64,000 nucleotides of DNA, from positions 372,001 through 436,000 of the forward strand of contig JBBELK010000992.1 in NCBI GenBank assembly GCA_037783545.1, written 5' to 3'. A program made the position numbers and the translations under genes. Below the pieces are notes generated by a model. It did not search any database and was not told the origin of the DNA. It worked only from the letters and a program-made list of their open reading frames with translations. Positions 43,619 to 54,380 of the stretch are shown here, in pieces. Position 1 is the stretch's first letter, and each line of letters starts with the position of its first letter. This DNA comes from Henricia sp. BOLD:AAB3569 (taxonomy: Eukaryota; Echinodermata; Asteroidea; Spinulosida; Echinasteridae).

Positions 43619-45689
43619 TCCGGAGCATACAACCGAAGGCGGCCGCCCACCGGAGGTGGTAGGGATCCCGTTACATGAGGGGATTCCGCGGCCGCCAAGC
43701 CCTCAGGACCGACGTTGCTTTCCCTTCTTTGGGCCCTTGCCCTTCGAATTGGGAGGCTGGCCAGACCTGGCCCTGAAATTCTTCTGAGAAGAACCCGGGG
43801 CACCGGACTGCTTGGTGTCCTAGGAAGTGCCTGACTTCTCCTGCTTGGCGGGCCTGCCAGAGCTCGAACAGGAAGGGCGCTTGCCCTTGCTCTTCTTGCT
43901 CGAAGGTTTTTTGGGAACCAGAAACCTGTGCCTGTGCTTGCGTTAGCGCTTGCTCACTCTCAACCCGCTCGGCCAAAGCGAGCAGGGAAGAACAGAACGC
44001 GCCTCCGAAGAGGATGTCCTGTTTCTCAGGTTTGGTCTTCGAGACCTGAGAAGCCAGGTCTGAGCTTAGCGACCAGAGGGAAAAACATACATTTTTACGC
44101 CGGAGGGTCAGCGCCATCGAGGTCTCTGTCTTCCAGGTTACAAGCGCGGCCATTACCATTGCAGCATCGGAGACCTCCGTGGCGGCATCTGCTCTGTCGC
44201 CCATAACAACCGACGCATGTCGTGGGCGACGATCATGGAGAAGGCGCCTAGCCGAAGGCTGGAGGACACCGCCAAGTCAAGAAGGCGCAGCTGTTCCTCC
44301 CGAGAAAATTCCAGACTTCTGGGGAACAGCCCCCGACCTGTCCCACAGTAGACGAACGTCTGTGGGCAAGGAGCATGCCTGGACCCGTGGATGCGGGAGA
44401 AGAGGAAAGCCAAGATCGAGTTGGCCCTTCTCCGCCTACTGCTCGGGCGCACTGGACAAGCCGAGCTTCTCGGCCGCCCTACGCAACACAGCAAAGGGTA
44501 CACGCTTGAAGAGTGTCCACCTCCTCTGGGTCCATAGTGGCCGCCGGCGGGGCCAGGACGGATGTAGCCTCGTCAGGAGGATCGTCCGAACCCGAGTCAT
44601 CCTCACCGCTGCTAGCCTCCGAGACATCGAAGGCTAGTGGGTGGTAGGAACCCGCGGAAGACGGGGCAGCCGATGGAACCAAAGGAGAAGGAGCAGGCGC
44701 GCATCTATCTGGGTGGAGGGCGGCGTTCCCGATGGACCTGGGGCCAATTTCATAAAGCATGTTAGCAGAAATTTTTGCTTAATCAAAAATTTGTGTGCTT
44801 TATAAAAATGGGTTAATAAACAAAATTGTACTTCAACTTGTGTTTTTAGCAAGAATAGCAGATATTCTTGTGAAAAACACAAGTTGACATGCAATTTCGA
44901 TTATTGACCCATTTTTATAAAGCAAACAAATTTTTGATTAAGCAAAAATTTCTGCTAACATGCTTTATGAAATTGGCCCCTGGTCAGCCCCAGTACAACG
45001 GTTGGGCTGGACCCGACCGAGCCCCAACGATGGCCCAAGCCGGTTCTCCGTAGGCTCGACGCCTCCTGTCCCTGAAGGTACGCTATCCGAGGGACGGGGG
45101 TCACTTGCGTAACCGCCGTGCTCAGCTCTCATACCTGGGCCTACCGAATCGGTAGTACCCCTTCCTTTGAATAGAGAGATGAGTTCCCGTAACAACGGTG
45201 CTATCTCGCTACCCAGAGGTTGTTCGGTAGCGGCCCCAACTGACCCAAGACCAGGGGGCCGAGCAGCCGGTGGTCGGGTCACGGCGTAGCCATAGTCTGG
45301 TGGAGCCATGGTAGAAAACCCGTGCCGGACTGGTCCACCCCGACGTGCCAACCAGGCTGGGGTGTATTAGTTACGTACTGCTGGGCAGCTAACTCCGAAG
45401 GGACTATAGCTGTGGCAGGTACTCAGCACCAGCGGGACCCAGCCAAACTGGCTGACCCGCCTGCATAAGCACCAACGTCATGTCCAGCTACCGGGTCTCC
45501 CGCGGTCGGGGACGGTGCAGGATACCCTGCGCTGAACGCGGTCGCGGGTGTACCCGTGTAGAAGTTCGAAACTGGCCGGGCCAGTTGGGCCATGAACGGG
45601 AAAGACCCCTGCCGCGGCACACCGCTTCCCGGTCCAAACTGGGTAGGTGTTGGGTGAGCCGGCGGCCGGCTGAGGAAACCCCGCATAGC
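43619..45689 (-). pseudogene. DIRS-like gag, copy B (most complete)
   Basis: Gag region read on the minus strand through several frames. N-terminal proline/glycine/alanine-rich part (FLSRPPAHPTPTQFGPGSG; MAPPDYGYAVTRPPAARPPG; PLLRELISLFKGRG), then the acidic stretch SEASSGEDDSGSDDPP and a C-terminal part (about 43671-44204) with FGGAFCSSLLALAERVESEQ. Interrupted by a 242-bp MITE at 44740-44981 and by a few frameshifts or stops (near 45430, 44510, 43850). The central 730 bp (about 43625-44357) are absent from copies A and C. No zinc knuckle is seen, as is common for DIRS gag. Assignment as gag rests on position before an RT of DIRS type. Confidence 0.7.
44740..44981. mobile_element. fold-back MITE GGGGCCAATTTCATAAAGC
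   Basis: A 242-bp near-perfect palindrome: about 105 bp on each side are inverted copies with few mismatches (ends GGGGCCAATTTCATAAAGCA). It lies in the gag region of copy B. Compared with copy C, which lacks this insertion, about 23 bp of gag are missing at the site and no target duplication is visible. A relative with shorter arms is at 47453-47696. Confidence 0.9.
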
Positions 45690-45860
45690 TGCGCTTGTTC
45701 TCCCAAACAATCGTAGACGTTTTAGGGAGGTCTAACAAAGAGAACAATATCGTCCGCGATTCGCTCCTGTACAAAACCAACGAGAGTAAGGAAAAATAGA
45801 CTATGTCCAAACAAAAGAGGAACAAAGGGACGTCCGCGATTGTATGTGGATTCGCACCTG
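45690..45860 (-). mobile_element. short MITE with ATCGCGGACGT ends, copy 2
   Basis: Inverted copy of 22615-22801, highly similar, lacking one 21-bp segment that in copy 1 contains a second ATCGCGGAC word. It marks the outer edge of the inverted DIRS-like copy B. Confidence 0.85.
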
Positions 45861-46278
45861 ATTGGGTCATTCCGTGTGAAATCACCTAGAGGTTGTCAGG
45901 GGTCCGACTCGGATTTGGTCCAAACATTTTATAAAAATACTTCAACCTACGTCATGAACATTTACAAAATTTTAGAGGCCAACTCCAACTCGTTGCTGGG
46001 ATATGACCTCCAGAAAATGCCTACCCTACCCACATTTTCCCAATCTTAGCCGTGCCATTGGAGGCCTGTAGCTCAAAAATGCTTGGGAATGTTTACCTGA
46101 AAATTTATATACACATAGATTGGCATCTAATCTGCATGATTCTGTTATCAAAAGTACGCTACCACGTTTCCTTTTCGAGATTATCGTGGTAACTTGTTTT
46201 GATTTTTGGCTCCCCATGGTGCCCACATGGATGGTTGAATTGACTTCATATTTTATATGCACACACACTAGGCACATG
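45861..46278. other. unassigned DNA between DIRS-like copies
   Basis: About 420 bp with no recognised coding frame. Begins GGGTCATTCCGTGTGAAATC, which resembles a transposon terminus, but no partner end was found. Confidence 0.4.
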
Positions 46279-47414
46279 GGTTTGCTTCATATCAAGGACA
46301 AAGCAATTCCACCCTTTTTGGGGGCGTGGTCTAGGTTTAAAAGTGGGTCCGCAAAGAAAAATGGCAAAATGAGCCTCCTCTTCTGAGGGGTGGTTCCCCG
46401 ATAGGTCACTACCCAAGCAATTGAAACTTACATATCTTAAAATACTGTATCCAATCTATCTTTAGTATAAAATTTGGTTTGGTATCTTTTTTCCTTCATG
46501 GGTTTTTGAATTTTTGTAAAAAGGTAAATATTTTGCTCAATAACGCTAGTTTTAATTGCATTATACATAGTATACAACATGTTACTAAAGGAGAGCAGTC
46601 TAATATGTCATATTTAATACCTGGTCAATTCTACAGTCAGTTCGAATGCAGGTGATGGCAATGTGAGTGTGCCCTTGGGCAAGACACTTTGTTATGGACT
46701 ATCTGGTTTCACCGGGAGCAAATGGATACCTACATGTACATGTATAAGAGTGAAAGTGTTCTGTGTTTGATTGGGCGCTCTCATCATGAGAGTCCAACAG
46801 GGCTGTATGCTCTCCAGTGAGCCTAGTGACCAGGGGTAATAATGTGGGCACCTTGCTTATAGTAGATTTGTGTGCATACTATAATATGTTATTAAGACAC
46901 GACAACTGAGTGGTGGGGTGCACTCTGTATGCGGAATGAACTCTGTATGCCTTCACAAGTGGGCACGTGTAAGTTGACCTCGAGAACGAGCGGGACTCTG
47001 CGAGACTCGTTGACTTCCGGAGACCTTAGATAGGAATTATATCATGCGTGGGGACAGTTTCGTTACCATTTTGACACCACCTCAAAATTACCGATTCGGG
47101 GTCCACTATAAAAATCCTTAAAATCTCATTTATCACCGAGTGTGCGAAATGTTGATTGAGCAAAAAGTTAATAAAATTTTAAATATTTCTGTGTCTGACA
47201 TAAACTGGTAACCCTACACGTAATAGAAAAACCATATCGCCATGACACCGCGTCGCTGGTAGTCTGCAACTGGTGCAAAAATGTTGCCGCAGTGTAGTTG
47301 CCGCGAATTCAGTGCATTGTGGCCGTTTTCAAAAGTACTCGATTCGGATTCATACAGTCTTTGCGATTTCCGGTGAAAAATCAAAGGAGGTGAAAAATTA
47401 AAGGAGATCGTCAC
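46279..47414 (+). mobile_element. DIRS-like element upstream region, copy C
   Basis: Direct repeat of 39550-40682, including the SINE-like segment at 46630-46890. It ends at GGAGATCGTCA, after which copy C continues with gag sequence (47430 on) that is deleted in copy A. Confidence 0.75.
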
Positions 47415-48599
47415 AACGTTGTAACCACATCATGCCGGGGGACCCGGTAGCAGGGGCCAATTTCATAGAGCTGCTTAAGCATGAAAAATTGCTTAAGCAT
47501 GAAAAACCTTGCTTGATAAAATGAGGTTACCAGCAAAATTTCCATGTGATTGTCATGGTAATGAAACAGTCCTCTTACACTGGTCATACATTATTTCTAT
47601 CACATGAAAATTTCACTGGTAACATTCTCTACTGAGCAAGAGTTTTTTGTACTTAAGCAATTTGTTGTGCTTAAACACCTCTATGAAATTGGCCCCTGGA
47701 CATGACGTTGGTGCTTATGCTACCGGGGCACAGGCGGGTCAGCCAGTTTGGCTGGGTCCCGCTGGTGCTGAGTACCTGTCACAGCTAGTCCCTTCGGAGT
47801 TAGCTGCCCAGCAGTACGTAACCAATACACCCCAGCCTGGTTGGCACGTCGGGGTGGACCAGTCCGGCACGGGTTTTCTACCATGGCTCCACCGGACTAT
47901 GGCTACGCCGTGACCCGACCACCGGCTGCTCGGCCCCCTGGTCTTGGGTCAGTTGGGGCCGCTACCGAACAACCTCTGGGTAGCGAGGTAGCACCGTTGT
48001 TACGGGAACTCATCTCTCTCTTCAAAGGAAGGGGTACTGCCGATTCGGTAGGCCCAGGTATGAGAGCTGAGCACGGCGGTTACGCAAGTGACCCCCGAAC
48101 CTCGGATAGCGTACCTTAAGGGACAGGAGGCGTCGAGCCTACGAAGAACCGGTTTGGGCCATCGTTGGGGCTCGGTCGGGTCCAGCCCAACCGTTGTACT
48201 GGGGCTGACCAGTCAGTGCCGGCTCACGAGCCCGCAGGTCCATCGGGAACGGTGCCCTCTACCCAGATGGATGCGCGCCTGCTCCTTCTCCTTTGGTTCC
48301 ATCGGCTGCCCCGTCTTCCGCGGGTTCCTACCGCCCTCTAACCTTCGATGTCTCGGAGGCTAGCAGCGGTGAGGATGACTCGGGTTCGGACGATCCTCCT
48401 GACGAGGCTACATCCGTCCTGGCCCCGCCGGCGGCCACTATGGACCCAGAGGAGGTGGACACTCTTCCAGCGTGTACCCCTGCTGTGATGCGTATAGGGC
48501 GGCCGAGAAGCTCGGCTTGTCCTGTGCGCCCGAGCAGTAGGCGGAGAAGGGCCAACTCGATCTTGGCTTTCCTCTTCTCCCGCCTCCACAGGTCCAGGC
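47415..48599 (+). pseudogene. DIRS-like gag, copy C
   Basis: Gag blocks in several frames: GHDVGAYATGAQAGQPVWLG, QQYVTNTPQPGWHVG, MAPPDYGYAVTRPPAARPPG, PLLRELISLFKGRG (then a stop at 48117 absent from copy B) and FDVSEASSGEDDSGSDDPPD. The central gag part present in copy B is missing between TTCGTCC and GTGGCCAGCC at about 48628, exactly as in copy A. The MITE at 47453-47696 interrupts the start. Confidence 0.7.
47453..47696. mobile_element. fold-back MITE GGGGCCAATTTCATAGAGC
   Basis: A 244-bp element with inverted ends GGGGCCAATTTCATAGAG / CTCTATGAAATTGGCCCC and a second inverted pair (CAAAATTTCCATGTGA region against its complement near 47600). Compared with copy B, where GTAGCTGGACATGACG is uninterrupted, the insertion lies between GTAGC and TGGACAT (with an extra A) and shows no clear target duplication. 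Confidence 0.85.
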
Positions 48600-49304
48600 A
48601 TGCTCCTTGCCCACAGACGTTCGTCCAGAGTGGCCAGCCATCTCAGCTCCCGGGCGCTTGGGTTCTGGAGATTGTGTCTCGGGGTTATCGCCTGGAATTC
48701 ACGGCGGTACCCCCAGCGACTTTTTAACCGAAACCTACCCCCTTATCCACAGGATGGGGGTCAGAAGGATGTCATCCTTATGACAGAGGTCTCTGCCCTG
48801 CTTGCCAAGGGCGCCATCTCTCCGGTCGACCCCCCTCCCCCCTATCGCGAGGGGTTTTGGTTGACGTTCTTCTTGGCTCCCAAGCAGACCGGGGACTGGC
48901 GCCCCATCCTGAACCCTAAGCCCTTAAACCGTTTCATACGGCCCCGCAAGTTCAGGATGGAGACTTTTGCGTCCATCCTACGCTGCCCGCTTAAGGGAAG
49001 GTGGGCATCCTCTATCGATTTGAAGGATGCCTACCTGCACGTCCCGGTCTCGTCCCTAGACCAGCGCTGGCTCAGATTCGAAATCCTGGGCCAGACGTGC
49101 GAATGGACGTGCCTTCCCTTCGGGATTTCCACTTCGCCCAGGGTGTTCACGATGGTTACCAGGGCGGTGGGAGCGTACCTCAGGCTGCAGGGTGTCAACC
49201 TTTGCATGTACCTGGACGACTGGTTGATCTACGGCGCGTCACCAGTACAAACGATGCACCAGGTTCAGCTAGTCATCAGGGTGGTTCAGGGGTCAGATCC
49301 ATAA
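48600..49304 (+). pseudogene. DIRS-like RT, copy C
   Basis: A 234-codon frame, almost identical to copy B over the RT core (ASSIDLKDAYLHVPV, LPFGISTSPRVFTM, MYLDDWLIYG), with one Tyr-to-Cys difference (QTCEWTCLPFG). The preceding gag tail (IVSRGYRLEFTAVPP) is in another frame and joins by a shift at a T run near 48722. It ends at the same truncation point as copies A and B. Confidence 0.9.
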
Positions 49305-49781
49305 CAAAAATGCCTTCGGCTTAATTTTATTTCATTCATTTCATTTATTGGTTCTAGAATATAGATGAAAGGGAATCGATTTCGACAGGTAATCGATTTC
49401 TACAGGTAATCGATTCCTCAAAAAATATCGAAACGCGATTCGAAGTGGAATCGATTCTACTCGACTCCGGCGGCGTGGAATCACGCGCCCAAGCCCAGAA
49501 AAATAGTATGTGCCCGTTATCTTTATGGGCCTTGAACAGACGTGAGTAGCAGTAGTCGAAAAAAAAATGCGACGGGAAAAAAAATGCGACGAAAATAAAA
49601 AATTCGACGAACAAAAAAAAATTCGACAAAAAAAAATGCGACGAAAAAAAAAAAGGCGACGAAAAGAAAAAAAAGGCGACGAAAAGAGAAAAAATGCGAC
49701 GAAAAGAAAAAATGCGACGGGAAAAAAAACGCGACGGGATAAAAAGGAGACGCGGATTGATTGGCACATATGGAATTCCAT
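49305..49781 (+). mobile_element. DIRS-like element 3' region, copy C
   Basis: Same order as in copy A: CTTCGGCTTAATTTTATTTC, ATCGATT words, GCGACG minisatellite (49560-49745) with a few diverged TTCGACG units, and the terminal GGCACATATGGAATTCCATA, after which the three copies diverge. Confidence 0.85.
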
Positions 49782-52099
49782 ACTGACTCCTCCGCTCGCT
49801 TATCTTGTCCCACGCAGCTTACGCGGTACATGGGTAGTACGATGGGTTGTTCCGTGGAAACGGCAACAATTCAGTAGTTGACCATGGGTTTATCCAGTTG
49901 CCGGATCAACTAGCCCCATCAAAGTTGCTGTTGCTGTACGTTGAACAGTCCCTAGCGAATCTTCTTTCGGGATATCAAGTGAACTTAGCATTTCATTCAG
50001 ACATTTCCGCGGAAGAAAAAATTGGGGTGTCCGATGCGTGTAGTCGAAAACGGTCAAGTGACCTTCCCGCCTTCCTTAAACTACCTCAACACCTCTTGCA
50101 TACCTATGCAAATAGGAACTCTGACACACAATAGAAAATTCAATTCAAGAGATTTGCAAGGGATTTGGGTATATTTAAGCGGTAATGTGTATCTCGTTCA
50201 GTATTATAATATCTATTTTTTGCCTGTGGCGTTTCCATCTGCCAAACTGCATTATCTGTTATTTCTCTCTAAGCCAAACGCGAAGGCTTCAAGCCCCATG
50301 ATCGCGTACTGTGGAGACCGTGTAAGCGTTTGGAGTACCCATTTATTTTAGAACATCTAATAACAAATCACGACAGCTATTATATAGCTCATAATGGGCT
50401 TGGATAATATGACAAGAGCGTGAAAATGAAAGTCTAAAACGCATCGTTCCATATAGGCCTACTTTCTTTGGGATTTGAACTGGACAGTAGTCATTTGTTT
50501 TGGCTAAAATTGCTTTTAATTTAGCAGATTACAGCTGTCCGGAAAGTGTCTGTTTTTGGACCTTGGAGAAAAATGGATAAACCGGTTTGATCAGGTAATT
50601 CAGTGAAGTAACATGCTTTCAACTGGGCCATCCCGCTATGTCTAAAAAAACGTAATAGGCATCCCCTTAATACTTATGTCACAATCTGAATTAGCAAATG
50701 TGTCTATTATGGCCTTTACGCGACCCTAACTCCACAGGGTGTATGTAAAATCATTTATTCTGGAGGGTTGAATAGTGTTAGGGTTAATTAAGAGTCGATG
50801 ATTTTGTATTAATAAAACTAGCAAAGCAGTCTACGTATAAGTTCCCATATTTGATCAATAAGAGAACCAATCTCGAGATTTCATCCATTCATCAAGGTCA
50901 ATCAATGTGCTTACAAAATCCCGTTCATTCAAAGTTCTAGGTATATATTGTACTTGTAACCGTGAACAATGGCACAACTCAATAAAACTGAATAAAATGA
51001 CACCGGGGACCTAAGGACCAAGTCGCGAACTGTTTTTAAAGAAAGGTTTAATGAGTAACGACACCAAAATGAAACAGACCAAATAATCAACTAAAATTAA
51101 ACTAAACTAAAATCTTAAACTTGAAATGCACCAACACATTAGAAACCTGTTAAAAACCAAACACTAGAAACATACTATAAAACCAACACAGTGTAAAGTA
51201 AAAAGTACTGGAGGAACTATCAGGGAAACCTGTTAACAAAACATAACAAAAAGGCAAATTAAGAAAAGGGAATAAAATACACAATAAACAAAGTGGGCTA
51301 TGATCTAGGGGCTATGTACATGTATCAAGGGTAGCTAATGAATATTCATAGGGTAATAAACTGTTCTCTGGGCCTGGCAGAATAAACAACTTAATCCTTT
51401 TTACAAGGCCAGCAGGCCATGCATGTGGTCCAGAACAAAGACTATTAAAAAGCACATGGTCTTTGGTCTAAATTTAACAAGAAAAAATGTTATAAAACAA
51501 CAAAAGTAACTGAAATGTCAAAACTAAAAGAAAACTAAGAAAATAACATCTAATCATAATCAGAACCTAAATTCAACTGATTTTACAGTACAAAACTGAA
51601 CTTCAAAAGGCAACAATGCAAACCATGGGAACTTATAAAAACTTTCCATCAGTTCTTTGCAATAAAACAGTAAATTACCAAAAAAAGAGTTTGAACAAAT
51701 TAAAAGTAATCAAAATGACTTAAAATAAGGAAGAAACTCACCAGCAGGGGGTACAGACAAGTAGAGTAGACATGTAGATAAGAAATTATCTGGCAGAAAA
51801 TATATTGCTTGAATTTATTTGGAGAGCAGGTTCAGTAGAGGTGCGCACACTTTGCTGCCAGGTCTGTACACTGACCATGTGACAACAGTCACAGGCCAGT
51901 GACCTACTCTAAACCACAAACTAATTTACATAAAAGGGGACACACTACATGTATAAAGGACAAGTCACACACAAAAAGATGGGACACAGACAAGAGAAAA
52001 CAGAGGGTCCATAGACTAAGTACACAAGGGGGCGGGGGGAAACTCCTATTAGAAAAAGGGAAAAATTTTACATAATAAAGGACTATATTTTCTTCTCCA
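49782..52099. other. intergenic; A-rich 51.0-51.75 kb
   Basis: A 95-residue frame at 49847-50134 has no recognised motif. The segment 50990-51750 is unusually A-rich on the plus strand. No gene identified. Confidence 0.4.
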
Positions 52100-52580
52100 T
52101 CACATACTTCTAGACAAAATGATCTTGTATCCGTATCTACAGCTGGTATACAACACAAAAAAACATCGTCTAGATATGGCAATAAGAATGCCACAGGATC
52201 GCCAGTGGGCAATGAGCGGTTTCATCATTTTTAGTAAAGAGCAAGGGCGCAGACAAAAAGCCAAATAAGGGAAAATGATCATTTATGACCCATGTGAATC
52301 CGAGGTATCTTCGATAGTCGGGTGCGACATTTATATGATGATAACCGTATTCTAGTTATGTATAAACGATAACTGTGCGTTTTGTGAAAAGAACTGAAGA
52401 CGTTTCTAATATTTCTGTAGTTGAAATGCATGTTGAAAACGAAGGGTCGAGATTACTCAAATCTAGTATAAGGCGTCTTTTGCCCAAGGATTGGTATAGG
52501 CCTATGCGATATGCGATTGGTATATTGGAATTGAACAATTTTAGTATAGATTCTGACAAAGGATTTCTCTGACAATGCAA
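52100..52580 (-). pseudogene. decayed DIRS/Ngaro-type reverse transcriptase
   Basis: RT read in three minus-strand frames: GKRRLILDLSNLD (about 52446-52484), GYHHINVAPDYRRYLGFTW (52290-52347), FLSAPLLFTK (about 52232-52260), MMKPLIAHWRSCG (about 52190-52230) and LPYLDDVFLC (about 52150-52180) holding the catalytic YLDD. This combination, with KxRLILDLS, GYHH..P.. RKYLGF and PL..WRS.G, is that of tyrosine-recombinase retroelements (DIRS/Ngaro group) and differs clearly from the DIRS-like copies at 40-49 kb. At least two frameshifts and one stop make it dead. No recombinase was seen nearby. Confidence 0.82.
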
Positions 52581-52661
52581 ACTTGTTTAAAATTACGATG
52601 GGATAGAGAGAGAGAGCAACGAAAGGAACTTGATGTCTTTCCTTGATAACTGATAACTATA

Positions 52662-54380
52662 CAGGGTGTATCAAACAAAAGTCAGAAAAATGTCCAAGAA
52701 ATTAAAACTTATCAGTTTCAGAATCTCTATCTATACCTATTGATAGGCAATCATTTTAAGCTTCAAATGACACCATGACCATTTGGAAAACTTCACGCAT
52801 GACTGATCAGGTTATTGTTTTAATTCATGTTGGCAAACGTGGCTTGCGCACAAACTTGCAGGGTTTTTACAACGGTCAAAAGTTATCACAGACAAAAGCA
52901 GCACATGCTCTTCTTTATGCCCAAAACTGTAAATTTATGTCGATGTTAATCCTCCATTTTCCATTTTTCTGCAATCCGTCCGTTTTCTGCAATCCGTCCG
53001 TTTCGGCTTGCGTGATGCTTGATGTCAATGCTTTGTGTAGTACGTATCAACTACACGTCGTAATGCACACACAGGGCAGACGTCTGTATCCGAGTAAATA
53101 GTGGCCATGCATGTTGAGGATTAAATAGAGATTACATGACTTTTATTGGAAAACCTTTAAAGACAGAAACAGCATTACATAACTAAAGAATAATATTGAT
53201 GAATACCTTGTAAAAATGTTAGCCTCATAGAAGCAGAAAACGTGAAAATTATATGAATTTTTGTTGAATGAATGGTAAAAATGTCTGCAGATTTTTGTCT
53301 TTTGTTCAGTTGGCAATTTTCTCCCACAAAGGTACATTATGTATTTTACTGGGAATAAAATCTGTTTGTTACTATAACTATCGGGTTTTCTTGTTGCTGT
53401 TGAATATCACAAACTGGGTTGAATAGGCTGTCACGGCGAAGAGTATGCTTTTTATCAAATCATTGCGTGCTGGTCTTTTCTAAAGCAATAGCAAGACCAT
53501 TTGTGTGGCGGTTATGGTCTTTGAAGTTATGGTCTTTAAATTCCCTCTCAAAGTTTTTTGTCTGAAAAATCAAAGTGTAAAATGTAATTTGCGAGTGTTT
53601 TAAAACCATTTTAAGGTATTTACGTTTACTGCTAGCCAACTTTGAAGCCTGATTTCTCCGTATGTGGGTTTTAGAATAAACCGTCTTCGGAGGGTCATAA
53701 CTTTAGTTGTGGTTTAAATATTGAACTCATTTAAACTATTCTGAGATAAGTAAAGGGTGTATTATTTGATTAAATGCTCAACAAGAATTGTAAAATTTTG
53801 ACCATGTGAGGGGTTTTCCTGGACCGCCACACATTTGGTACATGATTTGAGACCGGGAGACTCCCTTTTCCATTTCCCCCATTGTGTTTCACATCCGAGG
53901 AATTTTCTCTCATGTGTTAGGGGGAGCTGTATATTAAAACAGGGGAAAGAGTGTGATGAGGTATAGGGGCGACAGGGGGAGTCATTCAGTCTCGAACCTT
54001 GCAGCATATAAGGAACGTCTTGACAACAGACTAACCGGTTGCAGGCCGTAGCGGGTGCTGCAACTGATACGATTGCAGAAAAATGGAAAATGGAGGGTTA
54101 ACATCTACATAAATTTACAGTTTTTGGTCATAAAAAAGAGCATGTGCTGCTTTTGTCTGTGATAACCTTTGACCGTGGTAAAAACCCTGCAAGTTTGTGC
54201 GCAAGCCACGTTTGCCAACATGAATTAAAACAATAACCTGATCAGTCATGCGTGAAGTTTTCCAAATGGTCATGGTGTCATTTGAAGCTTGAAATTATGG
54301 CCTACCAATAGGTATAGACAGAGATTCTGAAACTGATAAGTTTTAATTTCTTGGACATTTTTCTGAGTATTTAGTTTTGT
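52662..54380. mobile_element. long-TIR fold-back element X
   Basis: Left arm 52662-52975 (starting CAGGGTGTATC after TA) and right arm about 54070-54380 are inverted copies of the same roughly 300 bp (CAGAAAAATGTCCAAGAAAT, ACTGATCAGGTTATTGTTTT, GGCAAACGTGGCTTGCGCAC). The extreme right end is eroded. The middle 53140-53400 matches the middle of element Y in inverted orientation; 53400-54060 is not shared. Confidence 0.82.

Noticed and set aside
49001..49324. A 107-residue frame present identically in all three DIRS-like copies (also at 41373 and 42924)
   Set aside because: It overlaps the RT in another frame. Its conservation is explained by near-identity of the copies and GC-rich sequence; it has no motif of its own.
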